Assembly (NCBI GenBank): GCA_021852345.1
Contig: JAJZNL010000014.1
Location: forward strand, 62,001 to 126,000
DNA length: 64,000 nucleotides
Origin: Actinomycetes bacterium
GTDB taxonomy: Bacteria; Actinomycetota; Acidimicrobiia; Acidimicrobiales; JABEUL01
Reading direction: 5' to 3'
The position numbers and the translations under genes are program-made. Within the stretch, counting starts at the first letter, position 1. Each line of letters opens with the position of its first letter. The notes under the pieces were generated by a model that made no database searches, was not told the DNA's origin, and worked only from the letters and a program-made list of their open reading frames with translations. This document shows, in pieces, positions 44,121 to 54,290 of the stretch.

Positions 44121-46754
44121 CTAACCTGTTAATATCCCGCGGGCAGATTTCAAGAGTTCATTAATTTTAGTTACGTCCTTCCCTGCAGCATTGGCAATAT
44201 TCGGGCTTCCGCCGCCGCCGCCGTTAACTATTTTTGCCAGCTCTTTCACGATATTGCCAGCGTTAATTGACTTATCGTTGCTTATAAGCACCATATATAT
44301 TTTTAAATTATCAACAATCGAGACCAAAAAAGCCGCCCTTAGGCTTTCGTAGTCTTTTAATTTGAAAGCCATTGTTTTAAGGTTGTCAAGCTCAAGATCG
44401 TTTACCTGAGCAACTATTATACCGTTGTCCATTGATGACATTAAACTTTCAGCCAACTCCACAACAGACTCTGATTTCATCTGTTTAATTTGTTTCTCCA
44501 GCTGATGGCTTCTATCGAGAACCTTTTGCAAATCAACGAGAAAATCAGAACGAGTTGATTTAATCATAGCCATTGCGTCACTCATAATGCTATTTTGTGC
44601 TTCTAAATAGTTAAGAGCATACTCACCCGTTATCGCTTCAATTCTGCGGGTATTAGACCCAATGGAAGACTCAGAAATAATTTGAAGCGACCCGATTATT
44701 CCCAATGAATCTACGTGAGTCCCTCCACAGAATTCCATTGAATTGGCACCTGCAGAAACAACCCTAACGGTCTGTCCATATTTATCGCCAAAAAATGCAA
44801 TCGCACCCATCTTTTCGGCTTCAGACTTATCTACAACTTGTGTACTAACGCTACTATTTGAAATAATTTCCAAGTTACATAGATGCTGGATAGCTTCCAA
44901 TTCCTTACGATCTAGAGGACCGAAATGGGAAAAATCGAATCGCAACCGATCTGGGGCTACCAATGACCCCTGTTGTCTTACGTGATCTCCTAGGACCTCG
45001 CGAAGGTAGTGATGTAACAGGTGAGTAGCCGTATGGTTCCTCATGATTGAAATTCTACGTTTAGCATCGACTTCGGCATGAACGCTGTCATTTTCCATAA
45101 AGATACCCTCTACAAAGTATCCCATATGCTTTATTATCGAATTAAGAGTATTTTGAGTGTCTAGAACTTTAAACACCGTATTCTTGCCGATCAAATAGCC
45201 CTGATCCCCTACTTGACCTCCGCTTTGTGCATAAAACGGAGTTTGCTCCAAAATGATCGCATGGGTAATTAGCGTATCATCAGATTCTGATTTTTGCTTA
45301 TCAGGACTCGAAGAATCGTCATCGTCAATCGCAATAACTTTTAGAATTATAGAATCGGTCTCTAAGTGTTCATAGCCGATAAATTCGGTTTTACCGCGAG
45401 AATCAAATAGCTCCTTATAGATGTCTTCTTCTGTATCATTTTTAAATCTTGCGCTATTTTTAGCATCTTGTTGAGCTCGCTGTCTTTGAATTTCCATCAA
45501 CTTTTCAAATCCAGTCGTATCTACTTTGAAACCGTTTTCAGATGCAATTTCTACGGTAAGTTCAAGAGGAAATCCAAAAGTATCGTAAAGTTTGAACGCA
45601 GTGTCTCCGTCTATGATATTTCCTTCTTGAAAGGCATTTGATTGTTTCACCAATGAATCAATATGATAGAGCCCTTGTTGAAGAGTTCGTTTGAAGTTTA
45701 GCTCTTCATTTTTAAGAACCGTTTTGATGTAATCAGAACTGGTCTTAAGATTTGTATAAGTATCGCCCAAGCTTGAAACGACCAAATCTACATACCTATC
45801 TCCTACCTCTGCTTCAATACCAAGTTGCCACAGATTCTTAATCAACCGTCTAATGATTCTTCTGAGCGTATAGCCTCTTCCTTCGTTGGAAGGAAATACG
45901 CCGTCGCCGATTAACATGGTTGCAGCTCGACTGTGATCAGCAATTACCCGAAAGTTTTTGTCCATACCCACACCGTCATTATTGTATTTCATTTCAGTTA
46001 AACTTTGAGTAAATTCAATAATCGGGTAAAACAGATCGGTATCGAATACCGAATTCAGGGAATTGATGATCGGAAGAATTCTCTCCAAACCCGCCCCTGT
46101 ATCTATAGATGGATAGGGTAATGGATTTAGAACGCCATTTTTGTCGCGAGAGAACTGCATGAACACCAGGTTCCATATTTCAATAAATCTGTCACTTCCT
46201 CCGAATTTAGGACCACCGTCTTGGCCAAATGGCTCACCCTTATCGTAATAGATTTCAGAACAAGGTCCACAGGGTCCGATATCGCCCATCTTCCAAAAAT
46301 TATCGTCACCCATAACTTGAATTCGATCAGAATCTACGTCCGCTATCTTTTTCCATAATTCGATAGAATCGCTGTCGGATTCGTGAACAGTAATCCAAAG
46401 TTTATCCTTTGGCAATTCAAGCGTCTTGGTCAGAAGGTTCCAGGCAAAGGCAATTGCGTCGTCCTTGAAATAGTCTCCGAAGCTGAAATTGCCAAGCATT
46501 TCAAAGAATGAAAGATGTCGCGTAGTAGTACCTATTATGTCAATATCCACGGTTCGAAAGCATTTTTGCGCTGAAGTCGCTCTACTAAATGGCGGGACTT
46601 CGTCCCTAGTAAAGTATGTTTTAAAAGGGATCATACCGGCAATCGTAAACATTACGGATGGATCATGCGGAATTAAAGATGCCGAAGGCACCACTTCGTG
46701 GTTAAAAGACTGAAAATATTCCAAAAACGAGTTTCTAAGTTCATGTGAATTCAT
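44121..46754 (-). CDS. alaS: Alanine--tRNA ligase
   Basis: The 877-residue enzyme charges tRNA-Ala. Typical elements are the class II catalytic core MFTIAGMIPFKTYF and RATSAQKCFRTVDID, the editing-domain zinc site NHTATHLLHHYL with EFCGGTHVDSLG, and the C-Ala region with GGGGGSPNIANAAGKD. Its ATG overlaps the stop of the small upstream gene (TGATG). Location downstream of the DUF948 and DUF6167-like genes is the usual actinobacterial arrangement. Confidence 0.98.
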   Translation of the reverse strand: MNSHELRNSFLEYFQSFNHEVVPSASLIPHDPSVMFTIAGMIPFKTYFTRDEVPPFSRATSAQKCFRTVDIDIIGTTTRHLSFFEMLGNFSFGDYFKDDAIAFAWNLLTKTLELPKDKLWITVHESDSDSIELWKKIADVDSDRIQVMGDDNFWKMGDIGPCGPCSEIYYDKGEPFGQDGGPKFGGSDRFIEIWNLVFMQFSRDKNGVLNPLPYPSIDTGAGLERILPIINSLNSVFDTDLFYPIIEFTQSLTEMKYNNDGVGMDKNFRVIADHSRAATMLIGDGVFPSNEGRGYTLRRIIRRLIKNLWQLGIEAEVGDRYVDLVVSSLGDTYTNLKTSSDYIKTVLKNEELNFKRTLQQGLYHIDSLVKQSNAFQEGNIIDGDTAFKLYDTFGFPLELTVEIASENGFKVDTTGFEKLMEIQRQRAQQDAKNSARFKNDTEEDIYKELFDSRGKTEFIGYEHLETDSIILKVIAIDDDDSSSPDKQKSESDDTLITHAIILEQTPFYAQSGGQVGDQGYLIGKNTVFKVLDTQNTLNSIIKHMGYFVEGIFMENDSVHAEVDAKRRISIMRNHTATHLLHHYLREVLGDHVRQQGSLVAPDRLRFDFSHFGPLDRKELEAIQHLCNLEIISNSSVSTQVVDKSEAEKMGAIAFFGDKYGQTVRVVSAGANSMEFCGGTHVDSLGIIGSLQIISESSIGSNTRRIEAITGEYALNYLEAQNSIMSDAMAMIKSTRSDFLVDLQKVLDRSHQLEKQIKQMKSESVVELAESLMSSMDNGIIVAQVNDLELDNLKTMAFKLKDYESLRAAFLVSIVDNLKIYMVLISNDKSINAGNIVKELAKIVNGGGGGSPNIANAAGKDVTKINELLKSARGILTG

Positions 46755-46993
46755 CAGTTTTTTCCATAGCGTTTGAGTTGAAGATCCTGCCTGGTTTTTT
46801 TAGCTTGAAGCTTTCCTTCAAAAATTGCGTCTTTAATATCGCCGCTTAAATTTTTTGAATTTTGACCGATCTTTTTAATGACCTTCGGCGGCGTAGAGTT
46901 TCTTATCTTCTCTTTAGCTTTTTTTTCAATATATAAAGCACCAACGGCCCCAGCGGACAATCCTGCAGTCAACCAAATTCCTCTCTTAAACAT
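46754..46993 (-). CDS. Small membrane-anchored protein, DUF6167-like
   Basis: I take ATG 46993 (MFKRGIWLTAGLSAGAVGA) rather than the upstream start at 47038, since the latter would overlap the preceding gene heavily and ATG 46993 starts one base after its stop. The 79-residue protein has a short N-terminal membrane helix and a basic, helical rest (QAKKTRQDLQLKRYG). A gene of this type and position, between DUF948 and alaS, is common in actinobacteria. Function unknown. Confidence 0.65.
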   Translation of the reverse strand: MFKRGIWLTAGLSAGAVGALYIEKKAKEKIRNSTPPKVIKKIGQNSKNLSGDIKDAIFEGKLQAKKTRQDLQLKRYGKN

Positions 46994-46994
46994 C

Positions 46995-47348
46995 TTACTT
47001 TCGCCTTGTTTTAAATGTTTTGAGAGCAGTGGAAACACCGCTTTTCATAGATTTAATCTTAATCGAAGGTTCTTCAATTGAATTTTTGACAGCAGCGGAC
47101 GTACTCTCCAGGTTTTTTTGAACTGTTTGCGTGGAACGTACAACAACTTCATATCGCTCCAAATCTGCTGAAGTTTTTTCGATCACTGAATTAAATCTGT
47201 CTACTAAGTTAGACTGCTCGTCGGCCAATAAGCTTAATGCAGTTTGAAGTTTTTTAGTGATCTTTATCAGCCTACTTAGGGTAATAGTGATCGCAACCGC
47301 TAAAACAAGAGAGACCCCGGTCATAATTATGGCAAAAATTACTGTCAC
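46995..47348 (-). CDS. DUF948-like membrane protein
   Basis: The 117-residue protein has an N-terminal membrane helix (FAIIMTGVSLVLAVAITI) followed by a coiled coil (LADEQSNLVDRFNSVIEKTSADLE), the DUF948 pattern. Its role is unknown; genes of this kind precede alaS in many actinobacteria. It lies 11 bases after aspS. Confidence 0.7.
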   Translation of the reverse strand: MTVIFAIIMTGVSLVLAVAITITLSRLIKITKKLQTALSLLADEQSNLVDRFNSVIEKTSADLERYEVVVRSTQTVQKNLESTSAAVKNSIEEPSIKIKSMKSGVSTALKTFKTRRK

Positions 47349-47359
47349 TATATAACTCC

Positions 47360-49132
47360 CTATTTCGTTTCAGATTTATCTTTATCCAACACGGATAACC
47401 CCAACTCCTTAACGGTCCTGTCGTCGACCATAGTCGGACTCATGGTCATAAGATCAATACCTGATTGAGACTTAGGAAAAGCGATGACTTCTCTAATTGA
47501 AGATTCATTGGCTACAATAGCGATTAACCTGTCGATACCTAGTCCAAATCCCGCATGCGGCGGAGCTCCGTACCTAAAGGCATTAAGCATAAATCCGAAT
47601 TTACTTTCAGCTTCTTGATCCGTTAGACCTAGTGCATTAAAAACTTTTTCTTGAATTTCGCGCTTATGAATTCTAACTGATCCAGATCCCAATTCCCAGC
47701 CGTTTAAAACTAGATCGTAAGCAGAAGATCGAACTTTAAGAGGATTGGAGTCCATCAGTTGAAGATCATCTTCGTTTGGCATTGTGAAAGGATGGTGGGC
47801 GGCAACTGCATTACCATTTTCGTCAACTGACTCAAACATAGGAAAATCTGTAACCCATAGAAATCTATAATCTGTTTTAGACACTTCCTCTTTTATTAAA
47901 AATTCAGATATCGCATAGGTTTTAACAGCGTGTAGTATTTGACAAGCCAAAAGAGGTTCGTCAGAAACCACCAAAATTAAATCACCTTCGTTGGGGTCTA
48001 GGCCTTTTAGGAAAGCTTGTCTGTCGTCATCTTCCAGAAATTTACTCACTGGAGAATCGAAATTCAATCCCTGCTCGTCGTTAACGACACGTAACCACAA
48101 AAGTCCTTTTCCTCCAAGACGTTTGGCGATAGCTACGAATTCATCCAATTTTGCTCGACCCAGCGATGCCACATTTTTTAAAAGCATTGCCTGGACTGAA
48201 CTCCCTCTTAGTGCATTTACCTTTGTTGAGGTAAATAATGCGGTTAGGTCAGTAATCGTTATCGGAATACGCAGGTCAGGTTTATCCGTACCGTAGGTTA
48301 ACATAGCTTGAATCCAGGATATTGATTCAATCGGTCCGACACTTACTGACAATATCTTTAGAAAAAGGTCTGAAATTACCTTAGACACGATTTCGATAAT
48401 TTGATCTTGTCCAACGAATGAAGCCTCAAGGTCTAATTGCGTAAACTCAAATTGACGGTCAGCTCTTAAGTCTTCATCGCGCAAACATTTTGCGATTTGA
48501 AAATACCGATCCATTCCTCCCACCATTAAAAGCTGTTTTGCAATCTGAGGACTCTGCGGCAAGGAATAAAAATGCCCTTTTTGCAATCTTGAGGGAACCA
48601 AAAATTCTCTAGCACCTTCGGGTGTGGGCATCCATAATAATGGTGTATCGACTTCTAAAAAATCCAAACTAGACATTGACTCGCGAATCGCCTGAATTAC
48701 GTTATGTCTCAAACGCAAATTATATTGCATCCGCTCTGAACGAATATCCAAAAATCTATACTTTAATCGCAACGCTTCGTCGATATTCGCTTTAGAATTT
48801 AGTGAAAAAGGCAATGCTTCAGCGGTATTTAAAATTTCTATTTCACAATCTTTTAGTTCAAATCTTCCGGTAGGTATTTTATCGTTGTAATTTTCTTCGG
48901 GACGATACGATACAAAACCCGATATTTTCAAGACATATTCAGATCTTATATTTATATTTTTATCAACCACACACTGTATTTGCCCTGTATGATCCCTTAA
49001 ATCAAGGAATACTAGATGCTCCCCATGGTCCCTGATTCTTGATACCCAACCGCACACGGAAATATTCATCCCCACACAAGTTTCATCAACTTCTCCGCAA
49101 TATCTATCTCTTAAACCGTACGCAATCGTCAT
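47360..49132 (-). CDS. aspS: Aspartate--tRNA ligase (possibly non-discriminating)
   Basis: The 590-residue class II enzyme has an N-terminal OB domain with WVSRIRDHGEHLVFLDLRD, motif 2 around YFQIAKCLRDEDLRADRQFEFTQ, and motif 3 GFGLGIDRL. Residues that separate forms charging only tRNA-Asp from those also charging tRNA-Asn: the DHG histidine (His36), typical of non-discriminating enzymes, is present, but the site that is Gly in those enzymes is Glu80 in RPEEN. So the specificity is open. It would need GatCAB for tRNA-Asn if it is non-discriminating. Confidence 0.97.
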   Translation of the reverse strand: MTIAYGLRDRYCGEVDETCVGMNISVCGWVSRIRDHGEHLVFLDLRDHTGQIQCVVDKNINIRSEYVLKISGFVSYRPEENYNDKIPTGRFELKDCEIEILNTAEALPFSLNSKANIDEALRLKYRFLDIRSERMQYNLRLRHNVIQAIRESMSSLDFLEVDTPLLWMPTPEGAREFLVPSRLQKGHFYSLPQSPQIAKQLLMVGGMDRYFQIAKCLRDEDLRADRQFEFTQLDLEASFVGQDQIIEIVSKVISDLFLKILSVSVGPIESISWIQAMLTYGTDKPDLRIPITITDLTALFTSTKVNALRGSSVQAMLLKNVASLGRAKLDEFVAIAKRLGGKGLLWLRVVNDEQGLNFDSPVSKFLEDDDRQAFLKGLDPNEGDLILVVSDEPLLACQILHAVKTYAISEFLIKEEVSKTDYRFLWVTDFPMFESVDENGNAVAAHHPFTMPNEDDLQLMDSNPLKVRSSAYDLVLNGWELGSGSVRIHKREIQEKVFNALGLTDQEAESKFGFMLNAFRYGAPPHAGFGLGIDRLIAIVANESSIREVIAFPKSQSGIDLMTMSPTMVDDRTVKELGLSVLDKDKSETK

Positions 49133-49167
49133 AAATCAACTCTTATCTTAAATTCGTGAATATTTAG

Positions 49168-50457
49168 TTAAAATTTCTTCTCTCTAATTGTAGCAAGCAG
49201 CTTTGAGGCTTCACTAACCAAACTATCGATTGACACACCAAATTGGTCAGAGTTACGGAGGTTTTTGAGGGTTGCCGAAGCACTCTCCAGTTCGGAAGCA
49301 CCAATAATGATTCCAATATCGGCACCGGATTTATTAGCCTGCCTCATTTGACTTTTTAATGATCCGCCGTCAATACTGTAACCTATACGTAAACCCGCCT
49401 TAATGAAACTATCAATTAACTTCATCGGCATAAAATCTGTAACCAAATTTACCAAAAAACAATCATACTGTTCAGATTTATCAAGTCGAATCTCTTCGGC
49501 ATTTAAAGCCATCATTAACCGTTCAATTCCGATTCCAAATCCGGCTCCCGATACATCTTGACCGCCTAAATTGGCTACCAGATTATCATAACGTCCGCCA
49601 CCAGATATTGCGGACTGACTTGATTTGAGAGCCGTTGATTGAAATTCGAAGGTTGTTTTTGTATAGTAGTCGAATCCTCTGACCAGATTATGCGCGTTTT
49701 CGAACTCAATATTTAAATCACTTAAAGCATTCAAAACAGACTCGTGATGCGTCATGCAATCCTGACACAGGTAATCTACAAGTCTTGGCGCCCCTTCTAG
49801 AGCACCAACGCAGTCCGGTTTTTTGCAATCCAATACCCGCAGCGGGTTTAATTCATATTTTAAACGATGATCTTGGCAAAGCAATTCGGCTCTTTGATCC
49901 AAGTATTTTAACAACACTACTTTATATTGGTTCCTACATTCAGAAGCTTCGCCGACTTCGCTGTGACCCATTGAGTTAATCAAAAGTCGATAATTTTTTA
50001 ACCCCAACTCTTTATAAAATCTATCGAGCAGGTAAATAATTTCCACATCAGCCAGATACGAAGTTGGTCCCAATACTTCGACGCCTAATTGATGGTGCTG
50101 TCTATATCGTCCACTCTGCGGATTTTCGTATCTAAACGCAGGTGAAAGATACCAAGCCTTAAAAGGAGTCTGGTAAGAGTGCTGTACGAAAGCCCTGATT
50201 ACCGATGCTGTCCCTTCGGGTTTAAGAGCTAAATGTCTACCGGATTTGTCCTCAAACTCATACATCTCTTTAGTTACCACGTCAGCGTTCTGACCAGCTC
50301 CCGCTTTAAAAAGACCGGCATCTTCAAACATTGGAGTCAAAATTAGCTTGTAACCTAAATATTTAACTAATTTAGAAAATACGACAACCAGCTTCTGAAT
50401 TTCGTCAGATTCGGGGGCATAAATGTCTAAAGTGCCTGTTGGCGATTGAAATTGCAT
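49168..50457 (-). CDS. hisS: Histidine--tRNA ligase
   Basis: The 429-residue class II enzyme has the start FQSPTGTLDIYAPES, the catalytic KPEGTASVIRAFVQHS, AWYLSPAFRYENPQSGRYRQ and the conserved RGFDYYTKTTFE, plus GGRYDNLV. The gene is four bases before rel, in the order rel-hisS-aspS, the same as in mycobacteria. Confidence 0.97.
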   Translation of the reverse strand: MQFQSPTGTLDIYAPESDEIQKLVVVFSKLVKYLGYKLILTPMFEDAGLFKAGAGQNADVVTKEMYEFEDKSGRHLALKPEGTASVIRAFVQHSYQTPFKAWYLSPAFRYENPQSGRYRQHHQLGVEVLGPTSYLADVEIIYLLDRFYKELGLKNYRLLINSMGHSEVGEASECRNQYKVVLLKYLDQRAELLCQDHRLKYELNPLRVLDCKKPDCVGALEGAPRLVDYLCQDCMTHHESVLNALSDLNIEFENAHNLVRGFDYYTKTTFEFQSTALKSSQSAISGGGRYDNLVANLGGQDVSGAGFGIGIERLMMALNAEEIRLDKSEQYDCFLVNLVTDFMPMKLIDSFIKAGLRIGYSIDGGSLKSQMRQANKSGADIGIIIGASELESASATLKNLRNSDQFGVSIDSLVSEASKLLATIREKKF

Positions 50458-50461
50458 TAAC

Positions 50462-52747
50462 CTATACCGTCCCCGAATTAGCCGCTACTCGATAGGCACT
50501 GTATACTCCGTCTATCCGACGCAAAGTCTTCAATACAGAATCCAAATGAGCATAATCTGCCAGTTCAAATTCGAACTTCAATTGAGCTATTCTGTCTGCA
50601 GAAGTCGATGTTCGCGCAGTCAAAATGTTTACATGGCAATCAGACATTGTCTTAGTTATGTCTGCTAACAGTCCGGTACGGTCAAGAGCTTTAACTTCAA
50701 TCGCAGCCGAAAATACTCCCGTTTGGTCTTTATCCCATTCAACTTCAATTAACCTCTCAAGATGCATCCCAGCCAATGAGATTGCGTTAACGCAATCGGT
50801 ACGATGAACGCTAACTCCTTTTCCTCTAGTTACGAAACCGATAATTGAATCACCGGGTACGGGAAGACAACATCGAGAAAGCCTAACCAAAACGTCATCT
50901 AAACCCTCAACGTATATTCCCGATCGTGCTCTGTTTTCACGACGAATGGTAGATACCGTAATTGAGACGGTTTCGCTTTCTTCAGTTTCCGCCTGCTCTT
51001 TAAGAATCTTATCAATGACAGTCTTCGGTGAAAGCTGGTTGTGCCCGATTAAAGAATACATGGCATCGGCATCTGATAGGTTCAAAATTACAAGTACCTC
51101 TTGAATGATTTTTTGATTTGAAAGCTTGGCTATCGGCAGCCCCGCTCTTTTGGCCGCTTTCAGCAATTCTTCTTTACCTATGTCGATTGCGTCTTCGCGC
51201 TCCTCTTTTAAGAACCACTGTTTAATCTTCGACTTTGCACGAGAAGACACAGCTATCTTCAACCAATCACGAGACGGACCCGCATTTAGAGCTTTCGAGG
51301 TGATTATCTCAACACTTTGACCTGATTTTAATTTATAATCAAGTGGCACCAACTTAGAATTAACTTTAGCTCCAATGCATCGGTGTCCGATTTCGGTATG
51401 AATTGAGTAAGCAAAATCTATAGGACTTGAATTCGCCGGTAGCGTCACAACCTTACCTTTGGGTGTAAAAACATAGACTTCGTCCTGTTCTAAATCAAGT
51501 TTCAGTGATTCCAAGAATTCAACGGGATCTGGAGTATCCTTATCCATGTCGACTATTCTCTGCAACCATGACATTTCATCTTGAAGATGTTTGGGAGCCT
51601 CTTTAATCTGCTTCGTGGAATGGCGGTTTTTGTACTCAAGTTGTTTATAACCCCAATGTGCAGCGATGCCGCGCTCAGCCCTCCAGTGCATCTCCCATGT
51701 TCTTATCTGAACTTCAATCATCTTCCCTTCCTTACCGATCAAAGTCGTATGCAGGGATTGATAAAGGTTGAATTTGGGAGAATTAATATAATCCTTAAAT
51801 CTCCCCGGTATCGGATTGTACATGGCATGTATAACCCCTAATGCGCTCCAACAGCCTCTTTCGTTTTTTGTAATTATTCTTATCCCATAAAGGTCATTTA
51901 TCTCTTCAAAACTCAGTCCTTTGACGACCATTTTTTCATAGATTGACCAAAAATGCTTGGGGCGACCGGTAACTTCCGCATCCACTCCAGCAGACCCAAG
52001 ATTACTGTTAATTTCAGAAATTATAGAATTCAAATACTCCTCACGCTTGGGAAGCCTTGATTCGACCATCTGTTCAATCTCGGCATAGCGTTTGGGGTGC
52101 AATACTTTAAATGATAGATCTTCAAGTTGGCCTTTAAGCTCGGACATCCCAAGCCTATGTGCCAACGGCGAGTATATGTCTATAGTCTCTTGAGCTATTC
52201 TGCGTTGCTTCCACTCTGGCATTACGTCTATAGTCTGCATATTGTGAAGACGATCGGCAAGTTTTATTACTATTACTCTCCAGTCGGTAGCTATAGCCAC
52301 GATCATCTTTCGAATCGACGCCGACTGTTGAAGTACCTTTGATTCAAACTTGATTCGTTCCAATTTAGTTAGACCATCGACGATAGCCGCAACTTCGGGC
52401 CCAAACCCCGATTCGATCGTCTCTAAAGTCATCTCCGTATCTTCAACCAAATCATGCAGCAACGCAGAGACAACGGTCAATTCATCTAAACCCAAATATA
52501 TACAATTTATGGCGACCGCGACAGGGTGGCTGATGTACTTGTCTCCCGAAAGTCGATTTTGACCTTCGTGCGCTCCAGATGCCACAGCGTAAGCACGATA
52601 AATATTTTTAATTTGACGGTCTGTAAATTTATGAAATGTACGCTTATCAGAATTAGCCAATTCGATGGCATCGTGAATCAAATTCCAATAGGGATCACTT
52701 TCACCGGAATCTAAAACCTCGACTAGGGCACTTTTAATCTGACTCAC
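50462..52747 (-). CDS. rel: Bifunctional (p)ppGpp synthetase/hydrolase Rel
   Basis: Rel makes and breaks the alarmone (p)ppGpp during starvation. The 761-residue protein starts at GTG 52747. The hydrolase site is HDLVED (residues 98-103) with a preceding SHPVAVA histidine; the synthetase part has NDLYGIRIIT and PGRFKDYINSPKFNLYQSLHTT, where RFKD is the RxKD form typical of bifunctional enzymes. A TGS domain (VYVFTPKGKVVTLP) and a C-terminal ACT domain (ALDRTGLLADITKTMSD) complete it. In mycobacteria apt lies between secF and rel, but not here. Confidence 0.97.
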   Translation of the reverse strand: MSQIKSALVEVLDSGESDPYWNLIHDAIELANSDKRTFHKFTDRQIKNIYRAYAVASGAHEGQNRLSGDKYISHPVAVAINCIYLGLDELTVVSALLHDLVEDTEMTLETIESGFGPEVAAIVDGLTKLERIKFESKVLQQSASIRKMIVAIATDWRVIVIKLADRLHNMQTIDVMPEWKQRRIAQETIDIYSPLAHRLGMSELKGQLEDLSFKVLHPKRYAEIEQMVESRLPKREEYLNSIISEINSNLGSAGVDAEVTGRPKHFWSIYEKMVVKGLSFEEINDLYGIRIITKNERGCWSALGVIHAMYNPIPGRFKDYINSPKFNLYQSLHTTLIGKEGKMIEVQIRTWEMHWRAERGIAAHWGYKQLEYKNRHSTKQIKEAPKHLQDEMSWLQRIVDMDKDTPDPVEFLESLKLDLEQDEVYVFTPKGKVVTLPANSSPIDFAYSIHTEIGHRCIGAKVNSKLVPLDYKLKSGQSVEIITSKALNAGPSRDWLKIAVSSRAKSKIKQWFLKEEREDAIDIGKEELLKAAKRAGLPIAKLSNQKIIQEVLVILNLSDADAMYSLIGHNQLSPKTVIDKILKEQAETEESETVSITVSTIRRENRARSGIYVEGLDDVLVRLSRCCLPVPGDSIIGFVTRGKGVSVHRTDCVNAISLAGMHLERLIEVEWDKDQTGVFSAAIEVKALDRTGLLADITKTMSDCHVNILTARTSTSADRIAQLKFEFELADYAHLDSVLKTLRRIDGVYSAYRVAANSGTV

Positions 52748-52815
52748 TAAATACGTCCAACAATGCTAATAAAACTTATACATAAATTTTATTACGACAA
52801 TGGGTTCTTTTTGCT

Positions 52816-54279
52816 CTATCTTCGCTTTTTTGCCGACTTAGGCTGAGAAATTGACGCTTTGGTAGTGGATTTATTGCTCCGCTTTTTATTCGCGTTTGAA
52901 TTTTGTGATTTTTTAGAAACTGCGGTTTTCAAGCTATCAGAATTCTTAACAGAATCAAGATCTGCCTCCGCGTTAAAAAAATCTGCCGAAAGTGGCGAAT
53001 TATCATCATCATCAATACCCGCCGTATTCAAGGCTGCTTCTTTTTGACTGGCAGATTCAATATTGTTTTGCGCAGTAACCTTGTTCGGTCGAATAAGTTG
53101 GCTTAAATCACTTTGTTTAATAGTCGCTGCCGGCCGCTTGGCACGTTTTGACGGCCTGATCAAGTCCGTGGGCGCATTAGAGTCAAGTTGATCGATTGGA
53201 TTTCTGCGACTTTGGGCAATTACTATTCCCGAGTAAGGATTGACCGGTAGGTCAGCTTCTCCTCTTGCTTCCAATCGCGAGCGGATTGTCCTGTACCTTC
53301 CTTCGGTCTCTTTCAGCTTAGCCACTAATGGCGAAGCGATGAATATCGACGAATAAGCTCCAGTAGTTAACCCGATAAATAATGCCAGTCCAAAATACTG
53401 AAGCGTTGTAGCACCGAAAACTTGTGCACCAATTACTAAAACAGATAAAATTGGCATAATGGCTACTATTGAAGTGTTTATAGACCTCGCTAAAACCTGA
53501 TTCATCGAAAGATTTACTATAGAACTATAAGTCATTCTTCCTGAGGCTCCGATGCCATCGGTATTGTCTTGTACCCTATCAAATACGACCATGGTGTCAT
53601 ATAGCGAATAACCCAAGATCGTCAAAAATGCAACTACGGTATCAGGAGTTACCTGGAATCCAGACAGTGAATATATTCCTATTGTGACTAAAATATCGTG
53701 CAAAAGAGCCACCAAGGCTCCCACTGCCATCTTCCATTCAAATCTAACCGTAATATATAAGGTAATTAAAATTAGAAAAACTACCAGTGCTTCAAGGGCT
53801 TTATTAGTAATGTAACTGCCCCAAGTCGGTCCGACGTCTTGAATTGACACTCCGTCAACCTTTGACACGTGAGCCAATGCGGCCAATTTGTCCGTAACTT
53901 CGGTTTTCTTTGCGGCAATTTGGCTCGCCGTCCCAGTGTCGATTCTGTCGTCAACCGTAATAGTCCTACCGCCAAGTTTTTGAACGGTTGCATCGGGCAG
54001 ACCTATTTGAGTCATCGTTGTGCGAACTTGATTGACAGATACCGACGGAGCGAGCACGGTCCATGACGTGCCCCCCCTAAAATCGATACTAAAGTTAAGC
54101 CCCTGCGTAAACACTGAGATCAGGCCCAAAATGATTACCGTTAACGAGAGCAAACCCCAAATCTTAAATCTTCCCACAAAATTAAAGGCGGTTTGTCCGT
54201 GATACAACCTTGTCAGCGCATGTTTGGAGATCGGAGGGGTATTTTGTATTTCAGTTTCGGTGTTTAGAGTTGTCGTCAT
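52816..54279 (-). CDS. secF: Protein translocase subunit SecF with long C-terminal tail
   Basis: The 487-residue protein has the first helix and periplasmic domain (FSIDFRGGTSWTV) followed by five further helices and the motif LGYSLYDTMVVFDRVQDN. This is the SecF half of SecDF, which uses the proton gradient to aid export. The last 160 residues after YRTIRSRLEARGEADLP are polar and end in a Lys/Ser/Arg-rich stretch (KRSNKSTTKASISQPKSAKKRR). This tail is longer than in E. coli SecF (323 residues) and may bind RNA or ribosomes, which is speculation. Confidence 0.95.
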   Translation of the reverse strand: MTTTLNTETEIQNTPPISKHALTRLYHGQTAFNFVGRFKIWGLLSLTVIILGLISVFTQGLNFSIDFRGGTSWTVLAPSVSVNQVRTTMTQIGLPDATVQKLGGRTITVDDRIDTGTASQIAAKKTEVTDKLAALAHVSKVDGVSIQDVGPTWGSYITNKALEALVVFLILITLYITVRFEWKMAVGALVALLHDILVTIGIYSLSGFQVTPDTVVAFLTILGYSLYDTMVVFDRVQDNTDGIGASGRMTYSSIVNLSMNQVLARSINTSIVAIMPILSVLVIGAQVFGATTLQYFGLALFIGLTTGAYSSIFIASPLVAKLKETEGRYRTIRSRLEARGEADLPVNPYSGIVIAQSRRNPIDQLDSNAPTDLIRPSKRAKRPAATIKQSDLSQLIRPNKVTAQNNIESASQKEAALNTAGIDDDDNSPLSADFFNAEADLDSVKNSDSLKTAVSKKSQNSNANKKRSNKSTTKASISQPKSAKKRR

Positions 54280-54290
54280 TTAAAAAAGTC

